Assembly: GCF_001423295.1 (NCBI RefSeq)
Contig: NZ_LMNG01000030.1
Coordinates: forward strand, 186,358-250,357
DNA length: 64,000 nucleotides
Direction of reading: 5' to 3'
From: Methylobacterium sp. Leaf112
GTDB lineage: Bacteria; Pseudomonadota; Alphaproteobacteria; Rhizobiales; Beijerinckiaceae
This document shows, piece by piece, positions 8,126 through 15,879 of the stretch. The notes beneath the pieces were generated by a model. It ran no database searches. It worked only from the letters and a program-made list of their open reading frames with translations, and was not told the origin of the DNA. A program made the position numbers and the translations under genes. Within the stretch, counting starts at the first letter, position 1. Every line of letters starts with the position of its first letter.

Positions 8126-8326
8126 ATGAGCTACGGCGCCACCGCGAGTGACAGTCCCTTCATCAAGGGTCGGAACGCCCGCCTCAACGGCAGGAGCCGA
8201 GAGGCCTGCCCCTACACCGAAGGCACTGCGGATTACGTTGCGTGGATGCAGGCCTTCGACGAGGCCGCGACCGACGATACCGGAACGGAATCCGGAACGA
8301 TCGACCCGCAGAAGGCAGCCGAGTAG
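8126..8326 (+). CDS. Ribosome modulation factor-like (Rmf/CrpP family) protein
   Basis: 66 residues. The core GRNARLNGRSREACPYTEGT followed by VAWMQAFDEA matches the Rmf/CrpP pattern: a G-x-A-x-x-x-G-R-S segment, then CPY and a tryptophan helix. Rmf dimerises and silences 70S ribosomes in stationary gammaproteobacteria; alphaproteobacterial members of this fold are largely uncharacterised. AGGGAG precedes the ATG. The acidic C-terminal tail (TDDTGTESGTIDPQ) is extra relative to enterobacterial Rmf. It is flanked on both sides by near-identical terminators, so it forms an isolated unit. Family assignment is by motif only. Confidence 0.7.
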   Translation: MSYGATASDSPFIKGRNARLNGRSREACPYTEGTADYVAWMQAFDEAATDDTGTESGTIDPQKAAE

Positions 8327-8353
8327 CACGCGCCACGCGTTCTCTTCTCCTCA

Positions 8354-8384
8354 CCCGCCCGGAGCGATCCGCGGCGGGCTTTTT
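8354..8384 (+). terminator. Intrinsic terminator of the Rmf-like gene
   Basis: CCCGCC (8354-8359) pairs with GGCGGG (8373-8378), followed by C and five T, 28 bases after the stop codon. Confidence 0.8.
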
Positions 8385-8602
8385 GTGACTCGGTTCGAGC
8401 GAAAAGCCGAGGGAGGGGGAGACACGAATTGCTCAAACAGTAAGGCGGACATGGAAGAGACCCGGCCACCATAGGTTGCCACCCGCTGAAATGGATCGAC
8501 GTCAGACCAGATCCGTATTCCCTAATAATATCTTATAATTGTTTGATCCACTAAGATCTATTTGAACAATAATTTTTCGAACGAATTTCAATACTACCGC
8601 AC

Positions 8603-8877
8603 ATGGAGAACAAAATACCGAAGATTATAACCTATGTTTTTGCCTTGGCTTTTCTGATTGTCAGCGGGGGGGGATATCGAATGCACAGGAACCCGAGACG
8701 ACGGTCCCCTCAAGGACTTCACCGGCGGGCACGGCCGGTGAGATGCATAAGGGTGAGCAAATGAAGGCCGGTGAGATGGGTGGCGGTTCCGGGAATACGG
8801 GCGTTCCAGGCGCATCACCCGCAGCCGATGGGAATAAGACGCAGGATTCTCGGACGACCGAGACACGAGACCGTTGA
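8603..8877 (+). pseudogene. Small secreted protein gene interrupted at a poly-G run
   Basis: The ATG at 8603 opens a signal peptide (MENKIPKIITYVFALAFLIV) that runs into eight consecutive G at about 8666-8673. In this frame the product then becomes Arg-rich and ends early. One base over, the sequence continues smoothly as ISNAQEPETTVPS, then a Gly/Thr/Glu-rich region with MHKGEQMKAGEMGGGSG, to a stop at 8877. Six or nine G would restore one reading frame of about 91 residues with cleavage near SNAQ. It may be a true frameshift, a phase-variable homopolymer or an assembly error. The upstream 100 bases are AT-rich. Confidence 0.6.
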
Positions 8878-8992
8878 GACGGGATCCGCATCCGAAACGC
8901 AGCGAGAAATAACCCGTGTGATTCGCAGCTGTGGTGTTCTCTGCCAAAGCGCTTTCTCCCCACAGGGGACGCTTCGTGAGACGCTACCTCCA

Positions 8993-9022
8993 CCCGCCCA
9001 GCTCCGGCTGCGGCGGGCTTTT
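8993..9022 (+). terminator. Intrinsic terminator after the interrupted secreted-protein gene
   Basis: CCCGCC (8993-8998) pairs with GGCGGG (9012-9017), with an inner AGC/GCT pair, followed by C and four T. It resembles the terminators at 8010 and 8354 and lies about 115 bases after the end of the interrupted gene. Confidence 0.7.
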
Positions 9023-9055
9023 CCGAAGCCGCCCGATCGGGCTCGCCGAATAGCG

Positions 9056-9256
9056 CTACTGGGTCCAGTACTCGTTCTGAGAGTCGTCGAGGTTCCGCGT
9101 GATCACCCGGCCGACCTCCTTCATCAACACACGCATCAGCGTGGCAAGGTGGGCGTCCCCCGAATCGAAGATGTCCTCCGCGAGAGCGAGCGTGAGTCGA
9201 CCGAGCCGCTCACGGGTCGCAGCGTCCAGTTCCTTACCATCCTGCGGATCGGACAT
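9056..9256 (-). CDS. 66-residue helical hypothetical protein
   Basis: Starts MSDPQDGKELDAATRERLG with AGGGAG about 6 bases before the ATG at 9256; this decides the start over an in-frame TTG at 9274. The protein looks like a single all-helical unit: LGRLTLALAEDIFDSG, then LATLMRVLMKEVGRVITRNL. There is no membrane segment. No family recognised. It points toward the neighbouring secreted-protein gene, with its stop codon about 180 bases away. Confidence 0.65.
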   Translation of the reverse strand: MSDPQDGKELDAATRERLGRLTLALAEDIFDSGDAHLATLMRVLMKEVGRVITRNLDDSQNEYWTQ

Positions 9257-9941
9257 CGTTTCTCCCTCGCTCAAGGCGTTGCGCTCTTTTGCGCCACCAC
9301 GATTGCGCGGCGACGTTCTCGGAAATATCGGTGCAAATATTACAGGTGCTCAACCTTGAAATCGACAAGACAACCGCCTTGCACAATGGCGCCTGTCACG
9401 ATTTTGATCTCTCGCTAATCCGACTCATGGAACCGTTTCAGAAATTAATAACATTCCGGAGAGACAAATCATCGCGCAAGTTGAATATTCGAATATTGAT
9501 GACCAAATTTTTCTTATTGCCGAATTGTTTTTAAGCGTATATTTAAAAAACACAGTGCTACGCCCAGACAGATCATACCGAACTATTATTTATGTAATTA
9601 ATAAAATAACAACTCGGTCAAAAGATACTTATACTACGACGATGGCGACTTGAACATTGGTCCAGCCCGATAAAACAGACCCCGAGCCCCGACGGATTTC
9701 TATAGTCATTGGAAGATGCGACCAGGTGGCGCCCTCGGCATTCACATATATCAGAAGCACACGAAAATGTGCCCTCCAACCTTCGAAACGGGCGATGCCA
9801 ACAGCAACGCCCAACCGTGGAGCTCGGGTTCGTCCGCCGTCATCGACCTTACGCAGGAGGGAACCAATAAGGATACAAGATCGAAAAACATCAAGCTTCC
9901 GCACCGGTCAAACAATGCGTTCTTCCCCATAATGCGCTAAG
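9257..9941. other. AT-rich gene-poor stretch
   Basis: About 9340-9640 is strikingly AT-rich for this genome, with runs such as AATTAATAAAATAAC, unlike anything else in the window apart from 8500-8620. Frames at 9289-9534 (plus) and 9629-9904 (minus) are open but give sequences I cannot support as proteins. Likely foreign or decayed DNA. Confidence 0.5.
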
Positions 9942-9983
9942 GTGAGGAAGAGTGATGTAATACCTCAATCCAGAGACACCAAC

Positions 9984-10199
9984 GTGCCGACGCGCTACCG
10001 CTTTGACCTGGAAGATGATCGAACAGTATTCCGAGATGAGATCGGCGTCGAAACAGACGATCTCGATCACGCAATCGCTCAGGCTGTGTCGGCCATCGAT
10101 GAACTGAGATTCATAGGCGTGACCCGAACACTTTACATCGGTTGGCATCTCGTCATCTGCGACGACAGCGGCACCGAGTTGAGGCGCGTCCGGCTTTAA
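9984..10199 (+). CDS. DUF6894-type small protein
   Basis: About 71 residues from a GTG at 9984; an in-frame GTG at 9942 would add 14. The order YRFDLEDDRTVFRDEIGVE, DLDHAIAQAVSAIDEL, then GWHLVICDDSGTEL matches the DUF6894 pattern abundant in Methylobacterium and Bradyrhizobium, usually written as YxFDxxDG...D.GxE...A...A...GW.l.v.De.G. The family has no known biochemical role. The gene is isolated between gene-poor segments and has weak ribosome binding sites at both candidate starts. Confidence 0.7.
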   Translation: MPTRYRFDLEDDRTVFRDEIGVETDDLDHAIAQAVSAIDELRFIGVTRTLYIGWHLVICDDSGTELRRVRL

Positions 10200-10359
10200 G
10201 CCTTATTCGGCAGAGAGCGGATCGGCCCGAAATTCACGACGGTCAAAAGAACCACTGGGCCTCAGGCAAGGCGTCAGCGACCGGGACCGGTACGCGGCTT
10301 CCCGCTTCCGGATTGGTGGGTGGTTCCAACGCGCTGCGCTCTGCGCTACGAGATTGCCG

Positions 10360-11415
10360 ATGAGACTACGAAACTTCACACGAAAACTCGATTCCGACTT
10401 TCCAGCGGGCCGAATGCCGGGATTCGACGAGAAGTTTTACCTCGCTGCCTATGCCGATGTCCGACAATTCTCGGGCACCCCGCTGCAGCACTATCTGACG
10501 CATGGATGGAAAGAGGGGCGAGATCCAAGCCGCGGCTTCAGTGGCGACGGGTATCTCGCGGCGAATCCCGATGTCAAAGCGAGCGGTCTGAATCCGCTGG
10601 TGCACTTTCTCGGTCATGGATTGGCAGAAGGTCGGAAAGGATGGGAGAAGGAATCCCATTCCCCCGCACCTGTAGCACGACATCAATACGTTAGAGACAA
10701 CCCGCTGCTCAATTCTCATGCCGAAAACAGTATGGTTTTCATGTATTGGGTGAGTCAGGATCTGAAGGAGCCTCCGGCAGCGCCGGCTTGGCGTGCCATC
10801 TACCCGAAGTTCACGGTCTTTTCCGATGACGATGTCGTACCATTGATGCCGCAGGCATTTGTGCCGATCTTCAAAGCTATTCGTCTGCCTTCCGCCAAAT
10901 CGGACATCGCCCGCTTTTTCCTCCTACGCGAATACGGTGGCTTCTATATCGACGCGCATGTCGGGCCGACGTCTCCTGCACAATTGATGGAGACGCTCGA
11001 TAAACTGAATTCTCACGACCTGATCCTGTTCGGCAAAGGCTGGAGCATGACGAAGGTTACGGATTTCGACCTCATGAACGGGGTTCTGGCTGCACGAAAG
11101 AACTCCCCGTACATCGATCTGGTTCTTGATCGGATGATAGCGAACGTCCTGGAACATAAGAAAAAAGAAGACGCGACCGCCGCCTATGTTCCCTATGGAC
11201 TTTTCGAGATGACCGGCACTTACGTCATCATACAGGCATACTTCGATCAGTCACTTCCTCGGCCTGAGATCAAAGCCGAGTATCGTGACAAGATATTCGT
11301 TCATTTCATGAAAAACGAAACGGATTCCGGGTTCGAAGTGGCGGCATTCTACACTTACCGGAAACCGAACAATCATTGGAGCGAGCGGCAAAACAGCGAG
11401 CGTCTCTTCATCTGA
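10360..11415 (+). CDS. Sugar-transferase (DXD-type glycosyltransferase) with N-terminal repeats
   Basis: 351 residues. Residues ~20-95 carry two copies of a motif typical of surface-polysaccharide glycosyltransferases: FDEKFYLAAYADVR...HYLTHGWKEGRDPS and GYLAANPDVK...HFLGHGLAEGRK. Residues ~120-340 resemble the Gly_transf_sug family (W-K-x-x-P...AKSDIARFFLLREYGGFYID). The usual metal-binding DxD after GG.Y reads IDAH here, that is D-x-H. It probably decorates an exported or surface glycan. It is the last gene of the accessory stretch, with less GC-biased codons than the flanking housekeeping genes, which suggests transfer. An in-frame TTG lies 6 bases upstream of the ATG. Confidence 0.75.
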   Translation: MRLRNFTRKLDSDFPAGRMPGFDEKFYLAAYADVRQFSGTPLQHYLTHGWKEGRDPSRGFSGDGYLAANPDVKASGLNPLVHFLGHGLAEGRKGWEKESHSPAPVARHQYVRDNPLLNSHAENSMVFMYWVSQDLKEPPAAPAWRAIYPKFTVFSDDDVVPLMPQAFVPIFKAIRLPSAKSDIARFFLLREYGGFYIDAHVGPTSPAQLMETLDKLNSHDLILFGKGWSMTKVTDFDLMNGVLAARKNSPYIDLVLDRMIANVLEHKKKEDATAAYVPYGLFEMTGTYVIIQAYFDQSLPRPEIKAEYRDKIFVHFMKNETDSGFEVAAFYTYRKPNNHWSERQNSERLFI

Positions 11416-11592
11416 AGTCCCGAACGATGGCCGCAACGGGTCCGGGTTCCGGGTCAGCCACATGACGGCCTCGTGCTGGATGATCCGGCTGAAGGCCGTT
11501 TCGGGCGTCCGGGGGAAGCGGGCAACCGATGCTCCCCATTCCGGCCGAATCATCGGGCGCCGGAGTGTCTTCTGCTTTCGCCGCGCGCCTTG

Positions 11593-11607
11593 TTAACGCG
11601 TCCTTAG
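11593..11607 (+). promoter_or_regulatory. Near-consensus CtrA-type site
   Basis: TTAA-N7-TTAG, one base off the CtrA consensus TTAA-N7-TTAA, 35 bases before the hybrid kinase start. Suggestive only. Confidence 0.35.
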
Positions 11608-11641
11608 CCCCTTCCAGCCTCCGGTAGACATAGGCGCGTCG

Positions 11642-14092
11642 GTGACGCTTCGCGCCCGATTGCGGTGGAACCGGATACTCATGCTCGAGAGATTGCGGAT
11701 CTCGCTGAAGGTCGTGAACGGCGTCCAGGTCGGTCTCGTGGCGGGCCTCGCCTGCGTCGGCGCATGGCTGATTCTGCCCACCGGCCGGGAGTCCCTCGAG
11801 ATGCGGGAGACCGCGCGCCTCGCGGCACGCAACCTCGCGGGAGCGATCGACCTCGGATTGAAATCCGTCGAGACCGATGCCCGTTCGGCAGCCATGCTCC
11901 TGAAGGTGGGCGAGTCGGCGGCGGACGACGAGCGGCGCGGCGACACCCTTCGCGAATGGCTCGGCCTCCATCCAACCTACGCCGACGCGATGCTGGTGGG
12001 TGCCGACGGTGCCGTGCGGGTCTCCGGCGGCGGTGGCAGCGCGCCGGTGGGTCAGGCTTGGTTCCGCCGAGCCCGCGGGGCCGACATCGCCGTGGCGACG
12101 GAGCGCGGCGCCGTTCATCTCAGCGTCGCACTGGGCGGCGATCATCTCGTGCTGCGCGTCGGACCGGCTTGGTTCGGCGAACTGGAAGCCCGCGTGCGCG
12201 ACGGCCTCGCCGTGTCCACATCCCGACTCGCCCTCAGCGTGACGGGTGCGGACGGAATCCCGCTCTCGGGTGTCGCCCCTCCGCGTCCGCTGCCCGACGG
12301 CGCCGTCGAAGCCACGACGCAGACCAGCGGCGCTCAGGGATTGGCGAGCACCGGCTGGGCGGTCACCTCGGTGATGGCGCCGGCGCCCGCGAGTGTCCGG
12401 CTCCCGGACCGGACATTCGCACTCCTCGTCCTCACCATGATCTTCGGCGGCACGGGACTGGGCTACGCCGTCGCGATGCATCCCGCCCGGCGCCTGCGGC
12501 GCCTGGCCCGCCCCCTCGACACCGTTTCGGCACCCGACGAGGCGGCACGGATCACCGAGATCGACGACCTCGAGCGGGCACGCGACTCCCTCGCACCGCG
12601 CGACGATCGCGGGACGCGGGATGCCCGCACGGGGCTCGGCCGGATCCGCGCACGCCTGCGCACCTTCGAGGCCATGTCGGGCTGGACCCTGTGGGAGGTC
12701 GATCCCTCGACCCGGCAGGTGATCTGGACGGACCCCAGCCACGAGACCGGACTCGCCGGCGACCGCTCGATTGCGCTGGACGAACTGATCGACGGCATTC
12801 TTCCGGCCGATCGCGCCCTGATGCGGCTGACCATGGAGGCCGCCATGGCCGAGGACGGTCCGCACGACGTGGTGCTGCGCACCTCCCATGCGGGCCCGGA
12901 GGGCGGAGAGCGCCGCCTCCTCGTGCGCTTCCGGCGCGGCGAAGCCCCGGAGGAGGGCGGTGTCCGGCTCCTCGCCCTCAGCCGCGAAATGGACGACAGC
13001 CACGAGCCGACGGCCGCCGTCAACGAGCGGCGGCGCGACGCGCCCCTCCGACGGGTCACCGACGGCATCGTCCACGACGTCAACAACGCCCTCACCGTGG
13101 TGACGGCCAATCTCGGCATCCTGAAGCGGCGCCATGCCCTCGGCACGGCCGAAGCGCGGCTGGTGGATGGGGCCCTGGCCGGCGCCGCGCGCGGGGCCGC
13201 CCTGACACGCCGGATGGCCGGGCTGGTCCGTTCGGACAAGGGAAGCCTCGCGGAGGCCGACATCGCCGCGACGGTGGCGTCGTTCCTGCCGTTCCTACAG
13301 GCGCAGGTGCTCGGTGAGATGCCGGTCATGAACCGCTTGGCCGCCGACCTGCCCACCGTGCGCTGCAGCGAACCCGTCATCGAGGTCGTACTCCTCAACC
13401 TCGCCTTCCACTTCCGCGATTGCGGCTTCGACGGGTTCGCCGTCGCGGGCAGCACGCACGAGACCGAGTCCGAGATCCTCCCCGGCCTCCTGGCGGGCCG
13501 CTATGTCCGCCTCGTCGTGGCCAGCGGCCGCCCGGCACGGCAACGCCCATCGCCCCCGGCCGGGGTCGCGCCGCTGGAGGCGGTGGCGGAACTGGTCGCA
13601 GGAATCGGCGGCCGCTTCGCGATCCAATCGGACGGGTCGGGGGCCGAGCCCTTCCTCGCCGACCTCTGGCTTCCGGCCGAGGCTCGTCGCGCGGAGGCCG
13701 CCCCAGAGCGGGCTGGCGCGACGCGCCTGCTACGCGTGCTCCTCGTCGAGAGCGACAGTCTCGTCCGGGCGTGCCTCGCCGAGGTGCTGACCGATCTCGG
13801 CCATGCTGTCGTCCAGGCGGCCTCCGGTGCACATGCCCTCGAAGCGCTCATGCGGGACGGTGCCTTCGACGCGATGATCACCGATTACGCCATGCCGGTG
13901 ATGTCCGGCCTGCAACTCGCCGCGACGGTGGTCGAGCGTCATCCGGGGGTGCGCGTCATCATTGCCGGACCGCATGGCCACCTGCCGGCCACCGCCCGCC
14001 GGTTCCTCCAGCTCGACAAGCCGTTCCGCGAGGAAGACCTCGCCGCCATCCTCTCGGCCATCGCCGCGGCCCCCCTGGCCCACGCTGCCTGA
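11642..14092 (+). CDS. Hybrid sensor histidine kinase/response regulator, degenerate kinase core
   Basis: 816 residues from a GTG, or about 803 from the ATG at 11681. Layout: membrane helix (~28-47), extracytoplasmic sensor (~48-255), second helix (~258-280), PAS-like domain (~345-455), a phosphoacceptor region with HDVNNALTVV (~477), ATPase-like region (~550-685), receiver (~694-810). The phosphoacceptor is the HDxNN type. The ATPase region lacks a clear N-box (LLNLAFHFRD instead of N..DA) and shows no DxGxG. The receiver keeps the phospho-Asp (ITDYAMP) and Lys (LDKPF) but has Ser for one acidic residue and Ala at the switch Thr. It may act as a phosphatase or scaffold. Confidence 0.85.
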   Translation: MTLRARLRWNRILMLERLRISLKVVNGVQVGLVAGLACVGAWLILPTGRESLEMRETARLAARNLAGAIDLGLKSVETDARSAAMLLKVGESAADDERRGDTLREWLGLHPTYADAMLVGADGAVRVSGGGGSAPVGQAWFRRARGADIAVATERGAVHLSVALGGDHLVLRVGPAWFGELEARVRDGLAVSTSRLALSVTGADGIPLSGVAPPRPLPDGAVEATTQTSGAQGLASTGWAVTSVMAPAPASVRLPDRTFALLVLTMIFGGTGLGYAVAMHPARRLRRLARPLDTVSAPDEAARITEIDDLERARDSLAPRDDRGTRDARTGLGRIRARLRTFEAMSGWTLWEVDPSTRQVIWTDPSHETGLAGDRSIALDELIDGILPADRALMRLTMEAAMAEDGPHDVVLRTSHAGPEGGERRLLVRFRRGEAPEEGGVRLLALSREMDDSHEPTAAVNERRRDAPLRRVTDGIVHDVNNALTVVTANLGILKRRHALGTAEARLVDGALAGAARGAALTRRMAGLVRSDKGSLAEADIAATVASFLPFLQAQVLGEMPVMNRLAADLPTVRCSEPVIEVVLLNLAFHFRDCGFDGFAVAGSTHETESEILPGLLAGRYVRLVVASGRPARQRPSPPAGVAPLEAVAELVAGIGGRFAIQSDGSGAEPFLADLWLPAEARRAEAAPERAGATRLLRVLLVESDSLVRACLAEVLTDLGHAVVQAASGAHALEALMRDGAFDAMITDYAMPVMSGLQLAATVVERHPGVRVIIAGPHGHLPATARRFLQLDKPFREEDLAAILSAIAAAPLAHAA

Positions 14093-14446
14093 AACGGGAT
14101 CAGCCACCCCGGGATACCGGCCCGGGGGACAGGGATGCCTCGACGGCCGGTCCAGGCGGCCATGTCGTTCACCCGCCAGAACGCCGGTCCGGTTTCGCCC
14201 GTACCGCATGCGCCTCGCCGGTCGCACTGCCTTGTGGCATTCGCCGTGCGCAGCTGTCGGGTTCGTCGATGGTACGACCGGCCATCCGTCCATGAATGCT
14301 CATCGATGTCTCAGGACGACACAGGCCGCGCTCCGGAAGACTTTGATCGGCAGACGGATATTAACCTTCATCGATCATGAATCGGACCGTGCGGTTCTCA
14401 GGAATCTGAGCCCAGGTTTTCGCAGGCACAAAGCGAGCTTCGATCC
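14093..14446. other. Intergenic region upstream of bcsS
   Basis: No convincing gene. It contains a small inverted repeat (CTCAG-GAAT-CTGAG, 14397-14410) about 37 bases before bcsS and an ATTAACC patch at 14359. It presumably carries the bcsS promoter. Confidence 0.4.
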
Positions 14447-15223
14447 ATGCATGGCCTGAAGGCGTCCGCCGTTCTCGGCACCCTCGTCGCTTTTCCGGCG
14501 ACCGTGTTCGCCGCCGATCTTCCCAATCCCCGCACCACCAGCACCGAGTGGTACACCGGCGCCGAGGCGCAAGGCATCGACGACAGCTGGCGCGTCGCCG
14601 TGGACGGGTCCACCAGCGTCACCTCGAACAGCTCCGCCTTCGGCTCGGTGACGGGGACCATCGCGGCTGCCGGAACCCTGACCCAGAGCGGGCCGCGCGT
14701 GCGCATCGACGGCACTGCGGGGACCTACTCCTATCCAGGACAGGGCGTCGCCCAGCGCGTCACCGGTTACCAGCAGGAGGGCGCGGGCCTGCTCGGCTAC
14801 GAGTGGATCTGGGCCGATGCGGCACTCGCCGGCTATCTCGGCTTCAACGTCCGCAGCAACCAGCTTTCCATCGCCGATCCGGGCAACCCCGTCGTCGGCA
14901 CCGGAGTCGGCCTCAAGGTCGCGGCCAATTTCTACGCCACCCCCACGGACCGGACCATGGTCTCGGCCTATGGCTCGTACTCGACCAAGTTCAACGCCTA
15001 TTACTCCCGTGTCCGGGCCGGCTACATGGTCGCCGACGGCGTCTATCTCGGCCCGGAGGCCCTGTTCCTCGGCGACGATTTCTTCCGGCAGTACCGTATC
15101 GGCGCGCACCTGACCGGCGTCCGGTTCGGGCCCGTGGCGATGTCGGTGGCGGCGGGCTTCGTCCAGGATCGCATCCAGGGCAGCGGCTACTATTCGAGTC
15201 TCGAAGCACGCATGCAGTTCTGA
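14447..15223 (+). CDS. bcsS: Cellulose biosynthesis protein BcsS
   Basis: 258 residues with signal peptide MHGLKASAVLGTLVAFPATVFA. The mature part is a chain of alternating aromatic/polar strands with Gly turns (GAGLLGYEWIWADAALAGYLG, YGSYSTKFNAYYSRVRAGYM) and ends in Phe (EARMQF), the classic last residue of outer-membrane beta barrels. This matches BcsS, known from rhizobial and Methylobacterium cellulose loci. The first segment (TEWYTGAEAQGIDDSWRVAVDG) also fits that family. It has its own upstream region and lies 630 bases ahead of the bcsA operon on the same strand. An outer-membrane role in cellulose passage or sensing is inferred. Confidence 0.8.
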   Translation: MHGLKASAVLGTLVAFPATVFAADLPNPRTTSTEWYTGAEAQGIDDSWRVAVDGSTSVTSNSSAFGSVTGTIAAAGTLTQSGPRVRIDGTAGTYSYPGQGVAQRVTGYQQEGAGLLGYEWIWADAALAGYLGFNVRSNQLSIADPGNPVVGTGVGLKVAANFYATPTDRTMVSAYGSYSTKFNAYYSRVRAGYMVADGVYLGPEALFLGDDFFRQYRIGAHLTGVRFGPVAMSVAAGFVQDRIQGSGYYSSLEARMQF

Positions 15224-15855
15224 GGGGATCTCGGCGCACGGCCGGGCGTCATGTCCGCCGAATCGGATCCGGACCGCTCGAGTATCGCGTGGATCTGACG
15301 ACACGTCTGCGATCTTGTCGGACGCGTTCGCCACCCGAATCGGTCCCCGCGGCGGCATCGCTCGCGTGACACGCGCTCGGGTCCGGGTACCCTCGCACCG
15401 TGCAGCGACATTCTACCACAGGCACCGAATGCCCGGACGGCTCGACCTCCATCGATCGCCCGGCGCCGGCGCCGTCACCGCCTTACTGTGCAGCGCACAA
15501 GACATTTCTTCATCCGAGGCCGATTGTCAGATCGCCGTTGCGCCCTTGCGAGACGTTTCCGCTGCAACCAGGGGGAAAAACAATCGTCGGGCCCGGGAAT
15601 TCCCTCGCGACGTCATAGATTCCGTATCCTGGACCTATCCTCTCCTCGCATCGCCGTCGTGCATTCATCGTTCTGGCAAATCGACACCTTCGCGGATTTG
15701 ACGGTGTCCGATCCGTCCGGGTCGTACGCGACCGCTCCAGATCCTTCTGGCTGCCCCGAGGACGACTGTCGGCGCTTGTCCATCGACGCAAACAAGCCCT
15801 GATTAACCGGCTTTCATGCCTCTTTGGAAAGAACCCGGAGCCATACCGAGGTCCG
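15224..15855 (+). other. Long leader between bcsS and bcsA
   Basis: No frame gives a convincing protein. The notable element is the palindrome at 15487-15499. Near the 3' end, an ATTAACC patch (about 15800) and AAGAAGGAG lead into the bcsA start. It probably holds the bcs operon promoter and its control sites. Confidence 0.45.
15487..15499. promoter_or_regulatory. Palindrome TGTGCAGCGCACA shared with the phasin promoter
   Basis: TGTGC-AGC-GCACA is a perfect inverted repeat with a 3-base centre. The same 13 bases occur at 39890-39902 just upstream of the phasin gene. It resembles the TGC/GCA-rich sites bound by PhaR-type regulators of polyhydroxyalkanoate genes. A shared regulator is inferred. 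Confidence 0.45.
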
Positions 15856-15879
15856 GTGGGCGAAGAAGGAGCGCGGCGT

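Noticed and set aside
9289-9534. 81-residue open frame in the AT-rich segment
   Set aside because: No ribosome binding site, no recognisable pattern, and it crosses a sharp composition change.
9629-9904. 91-residue minus-strand frame ending in beta-like hydrophobic sequence
   Set aside because: The end looks protein-like but the first half is Arg-rich, and there is no clear start or homologue that I can name.
4055-11415. Site-specific integration at tRNA-Lys
   Set aside because: No repeat of the tRNA 3' end and no integrase gene was found, so integrative-element status is not claimed.
15315-15701. Open frames in the bcsS-bcsA leader
   Set aside because: Arg/Ser/Pro-rich translation, no ribosome binding site; treated as non-coding.
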